Shown here: in pieces, positions 13,579-21,497 of the stretch
Numbering within the stretch: position 1 is the first letter of the stretch
Layout of the letters: each line of letters opens with the position of its first letter
IMG/VR virus record: IMGVR_UViG_3300020197_000164
Span: 1-23,799 of that record
Direction: 5' to 3' (one strand)
Length of the DNA: 23,799 nt
Origin: a virus
Position numbers and translations under genes: made by a program
Notes under the pieces: generated by a model
Database searches by the model: none
The model's input: the letters and a program-made list of their open reading frames with translations, nothing else
What the model was told of the DNA's origin: nothing

Positions 13579-14286
13579 ATGTTTCATCGGCCACTGAAGA
13601 AAACGATTTACACGCTCAACATTGGGAACTACGCGCCCCAGATTACGGCGCTGACGTACCCGCTGATGGCGGCGTATGCCAAGAAGATCGGGGCGCACTT
13701 CTACGTGATGACCGAGCGCAAGTTTCCCGACTGGCCGATCACGTATGAAAAGATGCAGGTGTATGAACTGGCCCAACAGCATGACAACGACTGGAATATC
13801 TTTGTAGACAGCGATTGCCTGATTCACCCCGATATGTTCGATATCACCAACCACATGTCGAAGGATCAAGTCGCCCACAATGCGTTCGATGTCGCCAGCC
13901 ATCGGTGGGTGTACGACCGCTTCTTCTACCGCGATGGGCGGCACATCGGCAGCGGCAACTGGTTGGCAGTCGCCTCAGATTGGTGCATCGAGTTGTGGAA
14001 GCCGCTGGACGACATCACGAAAGAGGAAGCCGTGGCACGTATTTACCCGACTGTCCGTGAGCGGTCAAGCGGCACCGTGGAACCGGAACACCTCATCGAC
14101 GATTTCACGCTCTCCCGCAACATCGCCAAGCACGGACTCAAAGTCACGAACGTCCGCGCCATGATGAAAACGATGGGGTATGCCGACAACATCGGCTTCC
14201 TCTGGCATCGGTACGCCATCCCCGAAGAGCAAAAGCTGGCTGAGATGAAAAAGACGCTCAAGGATTGGGGGGTGAACATCGCATGA
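13579..14286 (+). CDS. Glycosyltransferase (GT8-like, DxD)
   Basis: 235 aa. ATG 13579 follows a GGGAGGGAGG-type SD (about 13562-13572). An N-terminal strand (KKTIYTLNIGNYAPQITALT) precedes a helix with AKKIGAHFYVMTERKFPDW, then the catalytic-type motif FVDSDCLIH with D77-S-D79 (DxD, metal and nucleotide-sugar binding), then GNWLAVASDW, where an NDP-sugar-contacting loop is usual. EPEHLIDDFTLSRNI provides acidic residues downstream. It would act in the cytoplasm on a sugar or protein acceptor. The stop TGA overlaps the ATG of the radical SAM gene (ATGA). Confidence 0.75.
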   Translation: MFHRPLKKTIYTLNIGNYAPQITALTYPLMAAYAKKIGAHFYVMTERKFPDWPITYEKMQVYELAQQHDNDWNIFVDSDCLIHPDMFDITNHMSKDQVAHNAFDVASHRWVYDRFFYRDGRHIGSGNWLAVASDWCIELWKPLDDITKEEAVARIYPTVRERSSGTVEPEHLIDDFTLSRNIAKHGLKVTNVRAMMKTMGYADNIGFLWHRYAIPEEQKLAEMKKTLKDWGVNIA

Positions 14287-15248
14287 AACCTCTCACCCAC
14301 AAGGACGGCGTCCAAATCGAAATCACCAATTACTGTATCCACGCCTGTAGTAACTGTACCCGCTTTTGCGGAAGCCACCAACACCACTACTATATGGACT
14401 ATGACTACTTCCAGAAGGCTGTGGACTCCTTGGAGGGCTACCCCCGCGTCATCGGGATCATGGGTGGGGAACCGCTCCTTCACCCCGAATTTGAACGCCT
14501 CTGCAATTACCTCGCGTCCAAGTTCCCGCGTGAACAACTAGGGCTGTGGTCCACCCTGCCGCATGGGTATGAACACCACCGAGAAGTCATCTGCCGCACC
14601 TTCGGGAACATCCTGTTGAACGACCATACGCTGCCGGAAGTGATGCACGCTCCTTTGCTGGTCGGTATTGAGGAACTGGTCAAGGACAAGGCAACGATGT
14701 GGCAACTCATCGACAACTGTTGGGTCCAGAATGCCTGGAGCGCCGCCATCAACCCGAAAGGGGCGTTCTTCTGTGAGGTCGCCGCCGCTCGCGCCATCCT
14801 CTTCGACGGGGCCGACGGCTGGCCTCTGGAGAAAGGCTGGTGGAAGCGTATCCCCGCGTTTTATAAGGAACAAATGGAGGAACACTGTCCAGGGTGTGGA
14901 GGGGCGTTGATGCTCCCCGCCCGCACCAGCATGGATGAGCGCGACGACATTTCCCCGAAGAACCTGGAACGCTTAAAGGGGATTTCCAGGAAGGTGGATC
15001 GCGGCGAGTTCGTCCTGTTCGATACCGCCAAGCCGATCCCGATTCTCCCGTCCAAGTATCCGCCGCAGGAATATAAAAACGGTCCCTACCGCCAGGAAGT
15101 CGCGGCTCGCTACGGGATGTTCCTCGTGATGTCGGATCGCGGCTTTTGGGACCCGTACCTGAAGCAGACGTGGACGCCGGGAGACGCCCCACTCTCCCAC
15201 CTCGTCACGATTGACCCGGTGAAGGTACAACATGGCTACGTTGTCTGA
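14283..15248 (+). CDS. Radical SAM enzyme
   Basis: 321 aa from ATG 14283. The hallmark CxxxCxxC is CIHACSNC, C18/C22/C25, which binds the 4Fe-4S cluster that cleaves SAM. GGEP is at residues 61-64. The TIM-barrel-like core runs to about residue 190. C164 (FFCEVAAA) and C202/C205 (HCPGCGG) could bind a second cluster, as in SPASM/twitch proteins. The gene overlaps the previous stop (ATGA) and the next gene by 17 nt. The upstream frame is open to a GTG at 14265, but 14283 is favoured. The substrate is unknown; enzymes of this class modify peptides, nucleotides or sugars. Confidence 0.88.
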   Translation: MKPLTHKDGVQIEITNYCIHACSNCTRFCGSHQHHYYMDYDYFQKAVDSLEGYPRVIGIMGGEPLLHPEFERLCNYLASKFPREQLGLWSTLPHGYEHHREVICRTFGNILLNDHTLPEVMHAPLLVGIEELVKDKATMWQLIDNCWVQNAWSAAINPKGAFFCEVAAARAILFDGADGWPLEKGWWKRIPAFYKEQMEEHCPGCGGALMLPARTSMDERDDISPKNLERLKGISRKVDRGEFVLFDTAKPIPILPSKYPPQEYKNGPYRQEVAARYGMFLVMSDRGFWDPYLKQTWTPGDAPLSHLVTIDPVKVQHGYVV

Positions 15249-16182
15249 CATCACCACCCGCATCCAGCAGTTGATCGGGAACGACACGTTGCTGTCGGCG
15301 GCAGAGGTGTATAACCTCGCCCAAACGCGGTACGAACACCTGTATGAAACCTTCCACTTCTCTCGGCGCCACCGCGACTTTACCATTTCCTTGTTCGCCG
15401 AAGTCTCCTCCAACAACTCAACCTTAGTCACAGTGACCAACGGCAACAGCACGATTACCAGCGCGGGCTCCCCCTTCACCACCAGCGTCGCCACGACCGC
15501 CCGCCAAATCCAGGTCGGCGATGAGGAGCAGTATTTCTTCGTCAACTCCAGGACGAACGACAGCGCGATTGTCCTGGGTAACGGGGAAGCTACCGCCGTC
15601 AACTGGCCCGGCGCGAATGGCTCCAACCAGTCCTGGCGGGTGTTCCAATCCATCTATACACTCCCATCCACCGCAGGCCCCATTATCTCGCTCGCAGGCG
15701 ACCTCCCGATTGACGAGTTGGATGGAGGCCGTGCCGCCCTCGATGAAATCGACCCCGACCGCTCCGCCACCGATTCGCACCCGAAATTCTGGTGCTACGC
15801 CGGGGTGGACGCGAATAACGTCCGTGAAATTGAAGTGTGGCCGGTGCCGACCCAGGCCCGCCTGTTGAGGGGACAATACCTACGGGAAGCTCCCACCCTT
15901 GCCGCTGGGACCACCATCGACATTCCCCTGCCTCCCCTCGTGTACTACACCGCAGCAGACGGTTGCCACCTCCTCCACAGTAAGCAGGGCAGCACGGAGT
16001 CCATGTGGGAAAACAAGGCGCTCTTCTTCGAGCGCAAGGGCCGTGAAGTGATGCAGGACTACATGCCGATTGAGGACGACCTAACTTCCCCGGTACGGAC
16101 CTTTGGCCGCGCCCACTCCAACCCCTTGGACAATCTGCGCGGGACCGACTATGAAACCGACCACCACCTGGATGCGTATTAA
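15232..16182 (+). CDS. Putative head-tail connector / tail structural protein
   Basis: 316 aa. GAAGG (15221-15225) sits 6 nt before the ATG. The N-terminus (MATLSDITTRIQQLIGNDTL) and the helical pairs LAQTRYEHLYETFHFSRRHR are like adaptor and head-completion proteins of short-tailed phages. The long middle is beta-rich (TLVTVTNGNSTITSAGSPFT), and a C-terminal helical segment (CHLLHSKQGSTESMWENKAL) is followed by an acidic tail. It lies right after the modification cassette and before the membrane/lysis-type genes. Assignment is by composition and synteny, so connector versus tail component is uncertain. Confidence 0.65.
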   Translation: MATLSDITTRIQQLIGNDTLLSAAEVYNLAQTRYEHLYETFHFSRRHRDFTISLFAEVSSNNSTLVTVTNGNSTITSAGSPFTTSVATTARQIQVGDEEQYFFVNSRTNDSAIVLGNGEATAVNWPGANGSNQSWRVFQSIYTLPSTAGPIISLAGDLPIDELDGGRAALDEIDPDRSATDSHPKFWCYAGVDANNVREIEVWPVPTQARLLRGQYLREAPTLAAGTTIDIPLPPLVYYTAADGCHLLHSKQGSTESMWENKALFFERKGREVMQDYMPIEDDLTSPVRTFGRAHSNPLDNLRGTDYETDHHLDAY

Positions 16183-16184
16183 CC

Positions 16185-16445
16185 ATGAATGGCGACACAC
16201 AGACAGTCGAAACCTTGAACGGGAAAATGCCGATGTGGGCGAAACTGGTGCTGTGGCTTGGCTTCCCGATTGTCGTGGCGATGTACTTCATGGCGATCAA
16301 CATTGGGTGGTTCGACGATGTGTCCGCCGAAGAAAAACGCTTGAACTTGGAGCATCGAGATGATACAAAGGAGATGGTACGGCTTCTCCGTATTATCTGT
16401 AGTACCAATGGGGGCAACGCCACGCAATGCGGTCCCCAACACTAA
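16185..16445 (+). CDS. Small single-TM protein (holin/spanin-like)
   Basis: 86 aa. Only 2 nt separate the previous TAA from the ATG at 16185, and there is no clear SD. A hydrophobic segment spans about residues 18-41 (WAKLVLWLGFPIVVAMYFMA), followed by a charged, probably coiled helix (AEEKRLNLEHRDDTKEMVRL) and a short tail with two Cys. One TM plus a periplasmic helix is compatible with an inner-membrane spanin subunit or a holin accessory, and a lipoprotein gene follows two genes later. No direct function is shown by the sequence. Confidence 0.65.
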   Translation: MNGDTQTVETLNGKMPMWAKLVLWLGFPIVVAMYFMAINIGWFDDVSAEEKRLNLEHRDDTKEMVRLLRIICSTNGGNATQCGPQH

Positions 16446-16455
16446 GGAGGTCTCC

Positions 16456-16623
16456 ATGAACTGGACACGATTGTGGCCGACCGTCGCCAGCTTGATTGCG
16501 GTCCTCGCAGGCGCGTTCGAGGAACCTGTAAAGCAGTTTGTGATGACGCACCCATCAGAGTCAATGGCGGTGGCAGGCACCCTCACCGTAATCGCCAACT
16601 TGATGAGGTCCCCAAAGCAGTAA
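16456..16623 (+). CDS. 55-aa two-segment membrane protein (holin-like)
   Basis: The ATG at 16456 is set by AAGGAGG (16444-16450), 5 nt upstream. The longer frame from 16360 has no such signal and lies within the preceding gene. Two hydrophobic segments (WPTVASLIAVLAGAF, about 7-21; SMAVAGTLTVIANLM, about 37-51) are separated by a short polar loop. This is the size and layout of very small holins. There is no charge-rich C-terminus beyond MRSPKQ. The neighbouring TM and lipoprotein genes make a lysis module plausible, but no endolysin gene is visible in the window. Confidence 0.6.
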   Translation: MNWTRLWPTVASLIAVLAGAFEEPVKQFVMTHPSESMAVAGTLTVIANLMRSPKQ

Positions 16624-16637
16624 TCAGGAACTCCACG

Positions 16638-16964
16638 ATGAAAGCATGGCTGGCGGCGTGCCTCTTTAGCCTCCTGCTCGGTTGTACCACAGTCCTGGAA
16701 CCTGCGCCCACCGCCTTAGACCTCACCCGTCTCCACTTTACGCTTCGCCTCCTGGATGTGCGGGTCTGCCAAAACCATGAAACAGGCTATTGGGCCGTTC
16801 ACGCCGCTCAGACGAAGAATGTGGTCTATTACCTCCTCTTCCTCGTGGCCACGAACTCCAGCCCCGCTGAAGCCGATGTGGTCTGTCGTGTTGAATGGGA
16901 CACCTTCATCCGCACGGAGACGCAATCAAGCCCCGGCATCCCCACCTCCTTTGTAAAGGAATGA
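16638..16964 (+). CDS. Putative lipoprotein (108 aa)
   Basis: 108 aa from ATG 16638; a longer open frame upstream has no SD and no signal peptide. It opens MKAWLAACLFSLLLGCTT, with a positive residue, a hydrophobic core and a lipobox LLGC, so a lipid-anchored envelope protein is well supported. The mature part has beta-type strands, two further Cys (RVCQNH; VVCRVE) and a hydrophobic stretch (NVVYYLLFLVATN). It could be an outer-membrane spanin partner of the 16185 protein or a host-envelope-modifying (superinfection) lipoprotein. Neither can be decided from sequence alone. Next gene 1 nt downstream. Confidence 0.7.
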   Translation: MKAWLAACLFSLLLGCTTVLEPAPTALDLTRLHFTLRLLDVRVCQNHETGYWAVHAAQTKNVVYYLLFLVATNSSPAEADVVCRVEWDTFIRTETQSSPGIPTSFVKE

Positions 16965-16965
16965 T

Positions 16966-17979
16966 ATGGCCCTTCCAACTTCTGTCAACAACTTGGCGCC
17001 GTTAGGGAGCGCCAGCCCTGCGACCATCGACGACCAACTCCGCGACCTCAAGCTCTTCTTGACCGACCTGTTCGGCGTCCCGAACGCCACCAACATCTCC
17101 GCGAACGTGATGACGGTCGTGGCTGGTGGGCTGGATAGCATCAACTTCGCCAACTCTGCGGCGAACGCCGCCGTCGCCGGGGAACTTCAACGCAACGGCG
17201 CCAACCTCACCTTCCATGACGGCACCTCGGCGCGAACGACGGTATGGGCGGAAACCACGCAAACCATTTCAGGGAATAAGACGTTCAGCGGCACAACCAG
17301 TCTTGGGACGGTTGCGACCGGCACCTGGAATGGGACGGCGATTGGCACCGTTTATGGGGGGACCAACGCGAATAGTTCGGCGGCCACCGGCATCGCACGA
17401 GTCGCGGCAGGCACCTGGTCTTTTTCAGACCAGGGGGCATTGGATGCCGCGCTTGGCACCGCCGTTCGTGGGGACATCGTGTATGGAAACAGCACGCCGG
17501 ATTGGGCGCGGCTGGCGATTGGCGCGAACGGGACCTACCTGTCCTCGAACGGCACCGATGTCAGTTGGGCGACCGTCGCACCGACGCCGCCGGTGTTTAA
17601 CCGCGTCGTGCGCACGGCAGGCGATGTCACGACGACCAGCACCTCTTTAGTTGATCTAACTGGAGCTTCAGTTACATTCACCACCGGAGCTTTTCCAGAG
17701 CATGTTTCATTTGCAGGAAATGCCCAACATTCAGGGGCTGCAGGTGACGTTTTTCTTAATGTCGATATTGATGGGGCGCTGCAATTTGGTACGAGTGGCC
17801 ACCGAGCGGCTGCTCCTGTGGCGGGGGCTGCAATGGATGTCAGCTTCGGGATGGACTCGGCTGCGCTCACCGCTGCGTCCCATACCACTAAAATTCAATG
17901 GAAGGTCGATACCGGGACGGGCACGATTGAGGCAGCGACGGATCAAAACTACGTCTTTTCTGCACACGAGATTCGATAA
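16966..17979 (+). CDS. Tail fibre / receptor-binding protein
   Basis: 337 aa. AAAGGA (16955-16960) precedes the ATG. The N-terminal 40 residues (MALPTSVNNLAPLGSASPAT, then IDDQLRDLKLFLTDLFGVP) look like the virion-attachment helix of tail fibres. The middle is beta-rich with fibre-type repeats: SGNKTFSGTTSLGTVATGTW and GTVYGGTNANSS, similar to the VANGGTG turns of fibres. From about residue 225 on (nt 17640-17979) the base composition changes to clearly more A/T with different codon choice; this is probably the receptor-binding domain, acquired separately. It forms a transcription unit with the neighbouring tail genes. Confidence 0.8.
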   Translation: MALPTSVNNLAPLGSASPATIDDQLRDLKLFLTDLFGVPNATNISANVMTVVAGGLDSINFANSAANAAVAGELQRNGANLTFHDGTSARTTVWAETTQTISGNKTFSGTTSLGTVATGTWNGTAIGTVYGGTNANSSAATGIARVAAGTWSFSDQGALDAALGTAVRGDIVYGNSTPDWARLAIGANGTYLSSNGTDVSWATVAPTPPVFNRVVRTAGDVTTTSTSLVDLTGASVTFTTGAFPEHVSFAGNAQHSGAAGDVFLNVDIDGALQFGTSGHRAAAPVAGAAMDVSFGMDSAALTAASHTTKIQWKVDTGTGTIEAATDQNYVFSAHEIR

Positions 17980-17988
17980 GGAGTCCCC

Positions 17989-18636
17989 ATGCACATCCGC
18001 CATGAAATCTGCCTTGATTGTGAGACGAAGACACGAAGTCAGAGTCTTGAGTTAAATGACTATGTGCTGGACGCATGTGGGCATGGTCCAACACTCAGAC
18101 TCAAAGCCGATACGCCGGAAGACACGGTGCATGGAAGCGTCACTATCGCCTTCTGCGATACCGTGACGCTCGCAGAGCCAGCCGCCGTTGCTGCCAGCAT
18201 CGCCGACTTTGAGCTTCGCGCTCTCGCAATGGGCCTGGACCCTCAAGAACCAGCACGCGCAAAGGACATCATCAAGCTGGCCGCAGCAGAACTTGGCGCG
18301 ACTGTGCTGATGTTCCAGGATAGTCACCTAGAAGTAGCCACCGCCGAGAACGTTGATGCCTACTGGCGTGACCAGGGGAAAAACGCAGACGGGACACCCC
18401 TCCATCGCTTGGAGAAGATTGTCGGGAACAAGGCGTATGGCAACACGGTCATCGACGTGGAAATCTACGAGGAGGACGTTCCAGTGGGATTGATGAAGCA
18501 CCCGTGGATGCCGGGCAAGATGCTTCCTTCTCCCCGTCGATCCACCCTTAAACGGCCTGCCGTGGTGCCGACTGCTGCGCACATCAAAAGCAAGATTGAC
18601 ACGAAAATGCAGGCTTTGGGAAAGCGGATGAAGTAA
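17989..18636 (+). CDS. Unknown protein with N-terminal CxxC
   Basis: 215 aa. AAGGAG (17978-17983) overlaps the fibre stop; the ATG is at 17989. The N-terminus has CLDC (residues 9-12). The middle is acidic and helical (AKDIIKLAAAELGATVL), followed by a domain with YWRDQGKNADGT, and the C-terminus is strongly basic (MQALGKRMK). No recognised catalytic motif. The GC content of its first third resembles the fibre tail upstream, so it may have travelled with it. It could be a fibre chaperone or assembly factor, by position only. Confidence 0.6.
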   Translation: MHIRHEICLDCETKTRSQSLELNDYVLDACGHGPTLRLKADTPEDTVHGSVTIAFCDTVTLAEPAAVAASIADFELRALAMGLDPQEPARAKDIIKLAAAELGATVLMFQDSHLEVATAENVDAYWRDQGKNADGTPLHRLEKIVGNKAYGNTVIDVEIYEEDVPVGLMKHPWMPGKMLPSPRRSTLKRPAVVPTAAHIKSKIDTKMQALGKRMK

Positions 18637-18649
18637 CCAACACCTTTGT

Positions 18650-20200
18650 ATGCCACGCGGGTCTACGACATACCCTTTACGCCCCGACCCTGGTGGAGTC
18701 CGGGAAGACCTCAATCCCATTGCGATTCCCGACGGGCAACTGTTGGCCTCCCTCAACTGGTTGGTTCGACGCGGAGTCGGGGCGCCCCGCCCTGGGTATA
18801 CGCAAGTCGGGTCGCAGGTGGCTGCTGCCAACCGCATTATCGGGATTGGCTACCGCAACGGCCCACTGGAAACGAGTGGGATTGTGTTTCATACACTCAC
18901 CGCCGCCTACGCCTGGGATGGGACCGCCCTCACCGCCATTACCGGCACTTGGTCGGCGGACAGCGATTCCGACTACGACCTCGTGCGCATGGTCCCGTTT
19001 CGCAGTTCAGGGACCCTCTACCTCCTGCGCGTCAACCCCGATAACGACGTAGAGACGTGGGATGGGTCCTCGTCGGCCTTCGCCAACATCGGGTCCAATG
19101 AACCGACTGGAACCGACATCTTCGTGCTTGGCAACCGCGTCCTCGTGGTCCATGCAGACGCCGATCAACATGCCGTCCAGTGGTCGAACTTCAACGATGT
19201 TTCGACGTGGACCGCCACTGACATTGTGCGGTTACTGGATACGCCCGGTAAGCTCGTCGCGGGGAGGGCAGTCACACCATTGACCGGCGCGATTTACAAG
19301 AACGATGGAGTGTACCTCGCCACCGTCCAATCCGCGAAGACGCCGTTCCAGTTTCAGTTTGTGGGGTCGGTCCCAGGCCCGCTCTCACCCGGCTGTCTTG
19401 TGTCCACTCGTGGAACGCATTACTGGCTCGCGGAAGATTTCGTCCTGTACTCGTTTGATGGGAGCCGTATCCAGCCGGTCTCCTCGGCGCTCGCCAGCAC
19501 CCTCTTCGATACCCTGGACATCACCAAGCTAAAGCAGACTCACGGGTGCGTCATGGCGCAGGATGCAGGCGAGTTGTGGTTCTTCTACCCCGATGCCGAC
19601 AACGCGGGGACGATGACGCGTGGCTTGTCCTACAATATCGCAACGGGGGCCATGAACCCCCACGAATTCGCGCATCAAGTGACTGCTTCCAACTCGTGGG
19701 TCAAACAAGCCACGATTACGATTGATGGATTGACTTCATATTCAGCCGACATCGACGGCCTCGCTACACCCTTCAGTACGATCGACAGCATGACTTCCAG
19801 CGGCACGGCGTCCTCCCTCATTGGCGACAACAATGGGAACTTCTACCAGTTCGGGTTAGCCACCACGGATAACAACACGGCCATCGACTGGTCCTTTACA
19901 CACCCACCCAAAGCCGTGGCAGGGCTGGACAAACGGGTGCAACTGGATGGGATTGTCTCGTACTGGACGCTCACCTCCGGCAGCGTCACCGTGACATTGA
20001 CCATTACCGTTTCTGATGACCTGGGCGACGACGAAACCACCACAACTGGAACCTTCAACACCAACACGGAATCCAACCACCTGACCAACTTCTCAGGACG
20101 GGCGAAGTGGATCAAGGTGCAGCACAGCGCCACGGCCTCCAACCCATCCTTAGAACATCGCGGGTCTGCCATTCTCGGCTGGCCGAGGACGATGGTGTAG
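18650..20200 (+). CDS. Tail protein with beta-propeller-like repeats
   Basis: 516 aa. The ATG at 18650 has no strong SD. Repeating segments of the type strand-turn-strand recur: IVFHTLTAAYAWDGT, LYLLRVNPDNDVETWDGSS, THYWLAEDFVLYSFDGSR, DAGELWFFYPDADN. This fits a blade-type beta-propeller, as in the tail proteins (nozzle or stabilisation type) of short-tailed phages. N-terminal SLNWLVRRGVGAPRPGYTQ matches the opening seen in that group. The C-terminal part (about 390-500) is a separate beta-sandwich-like region rich in Thr/Asn. No enzymatic residues are evident. Confidence 0.7.
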   Translation: MPRGSTTYPLRPDPGGVREDLNPIAIPDGQLLASLNWLVRRGVGAPRPGYTQVGSQVAAANRIIGIGYRNGPLETSGIVFHTLTAAYAWDGTALTAITGTWSADSDSDYDLVRMVPFRSSGTLYLLRVNPDNDVETWDGSSSAFANIGSNEPTGTDIFVLGNRVLVVHADADQHAVQWSNFNDVSTWTATDIVRLLDTPGKLVAGRAVTPLTGAIYKNDGVYLATVQSAKTPFQFQFVGSVPGPLSPGCLVSTRGTHYWLAEDFVLYSFDGSRIQPVSSALASTLFDTLDITKLKQTHGCVMAQDAGELWFFYPDADNAGTMTRGLSYNIATGAMNPHEFAHQVTASNSWVKQATITIDGLTSYSADIDGLATPFSTIDSMTSSGTASSLIGDNNGNFYQFGLATTDNNTAIDWSFTHPPKAVAGLDKRVQLDGIVSYWTLTSGSVTVTLTITVSDDLGDDETTTTGTFNTNTESNHLTNFSGRAKWIKVQHSATASNPSLEHRGSAILGWPRTMV

Positions 20201-20203
20201 CTA

Positions 20204-20623
20204 ATGCCGGACCTCCCACAAACGATTGTGCTGCCGTCTGCGGAAGCCCTAGAATCCCCCCCAACCCTGGTGGATTGGGGGCGCAAACTGATTAGTACCA
20301 TCTCCCTGTCATGGGGTGATTCAATCCGTGTCATTAACGGTCTCTCGCGGGTGGGGACTGAGGCGAACCGTACCACCGACCCTGACCTCGACCATATCTT
20401 CTACACCGCCAACGATGGAGAGCAGCAAACGGCTATTGCAGTAGACGGGGCTTGGCGTGGGGTCCGCCCCACCCTCCAAACGGTCGCCACAGCCAGCCTC
20501 CCCGCTGCAAACGCCTCTAGGAACGGCGTTATCCTAATTGAACAGGCGGGGGCCAACGACCACAACCTCATCATCTACGCTGGGGGAAATCGCTACCGCG
20601 TGGATGGGGGTAGTCCCTTTTAA
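20204..20623 (+). CDS. Small tail/structural protein
   Basis: 139 aa; the ATG at 20204 is 3 nt after the previous stop, without a clear SD. Mixed alpha/beta: ISLSWGDSIRVINGLSR, then beta-type stretches ending LIIYAGGNRYRVDGGSPF, a C-terminus like those of small fibre or base-plate proteins (strand pairs around GG). No motif recognised. Position between the propeller protein and the 92-aa gene supports a structural role in the tail. Confidence 0.65.
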   Translation: MPDLPQTIVLPSAEALESPPTLVDWGRKLISTISLSWGDSIRVINGLSRVGTEANRTTDPDLDHIFYTANDGEQQTAIAVDGAWRGVRPTLQTVATASLPAANASRNGVILIEQAGANDHNLIIYAGGNRYRVDGGSPF

Positions 20624-20645
20624 GGGGGTACAAAAAGGGGTAATC

Positions 20646-20924
20646 ATGGACCTAGTTGTCGTTGAATGGATGGACGCCCACTCTGGGAAAGGGTGGCAGG
20701 ACCTCCATGAGATTCAGGAACACATTGGACCACTTTACTGCCGGTCGGTGGGGTGGGTCGTCGCAAAGACCCCGAAATACCTCATGATTGTCCCTCACCT
20801 TTCAGGTGAGCGAAACGGCAACGTCACGGTCTGCGGGTCCGGCGACCTCGCCATCCCCATTTCAACGATTGTCAAGAAGACCGTCCTTCGCAAATCGAAG
20901 CGAAAGCCAATGGAATCAAGTTGA
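20646..20924 (+). CDS. Conserved small phage protein (92 aa)
   Basis: ATG 20646 has AAGGGG (20635-20640) 5 nt ahead; the longer frame overlaps the preceding gene and lacks an SD. The sequence MDLVVVEWMDAHSGKGWQDL, followed by CRSVGWVVAKTPKYLMIVPH, fits a small beta-rich protein family seen repeatedly in tailed phages, of unknown function. The C-terminus is basic (VLRKSKRKP). The stop codon overlaps the TTGACA of the promoter at 20921. It may be a regulatory or RNA-binding protein, but nothing proves it. Confidence 0.65.
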   Translation: MDLVVVEWMDAHSGKGWQDLHEIQEHIGPLYCRSVGWVVAKTPKYLMIVPHLSGERNGNVTVCGSGDLAIPISTIVKKTVLRKSKRKPMESS

Positions 20925-20949
20925 CAAACTTACTTCACTATGGTACATA
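20921..20949 (+). promoter_or_regulatory. Candidate promoter for the ejection-protein genes
   Basis: TTGACA (20921-20926) overlaps the previous gene's stop; 17 nt later is TACATA (20944-20949), a weak -10. The block from TTGACAA to ACATAC shares most positions with the promoter at 5960-5988, supporting a genuine recurring site despite the poor -10. The SD AGGAGGGAG and ATG 20965 follow directly. Confidence 0.5.
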
Positions 20950-20964
20950 CCAGTAGGAGGGAGA

Positions 20965-21483
20965 ATGGGCGAAGTTGCGTCCTTTGACGAGCTTGGACGG
21001 CGTATCTCTGGGAACACCCGGCTAACTGCCCTCCATCGGGATATTCCCGGCTCCACCGTCCTGTTCGAGACAGCCATCGAACGGATCAAAGCCTTCAGCC
21101 AGCGTCTCAGCCAAGACCCCTCCATCCTCTCCAACTCCGTCTGGACGCTGTACTCACAAGGCAGTCCATTGCTGGGGTTGTGGTTGGCGCGTACTCCAGA
21201 AGGGAAAGTGGTGGGCCACGCCGTCGGGATGATCGAGCAATTCGAGGGGAAATACGTGTTTTGGGTCAATCAGGTCCAAATGGACGAAGTGGCCGGACGA
21301 GCCCTCGTGGAACACTTCTTGACCACTATCGACAATTTTGTGCTGGCGTTCAACCAGCACGCCAAAGTGACCGGGATCACCATTCGGGATATTTTCATGC
21401 GCTCGCGGCGCACGACCGACGCTTGGGCACGCCACGCTGGATTTGAGGACTACGCCGTGATTCGACGGCGTGAGGTTCGCTAA
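20965..21483 (+). CDS. GNAT-like acetyltransferase-fold protein
   Basis: 172 aa from ATG 20965 (AGGAGG at 20955-20960). The middle and end carry a GNAT-type pattern: SPLLGLWLARTPEGKVVGHA (strand-turn-strand), MIEQFEGKYVFWVNQVQMDE, a helix with GRALVEHFLTTIDNF, a strand GITIRDIFMRS, and a C-terminal WARHAGFEDYAVIRR resembling the GF-x-x-Y ending of acetyltransferases. The acetyl-CoA loop (Q/RxxGxG/A) is not clear, so the fold may have lost catalysis. It heads the ejection-type gene block behind its own promoter. Alternatively a structural protein. Confidence 0.55.
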   Translation: MGEVASFDELGRRISGNTRLTALHRDIPGSTVLFETAIERIKAFSQRLSQDPSILSNSVWTLYSQGSPLLGLWLARTPEGKVVGHAVGMIEQFEGKYVFWVNQVQMDEVAGRALVEHFLTTIDNFVLAFNQHAKVTGITIRDIFMRSRRTTDAWARHAGFEDYAVIRRREVR

Positions 21484-21497
21484 CAAGGAGATGGATT

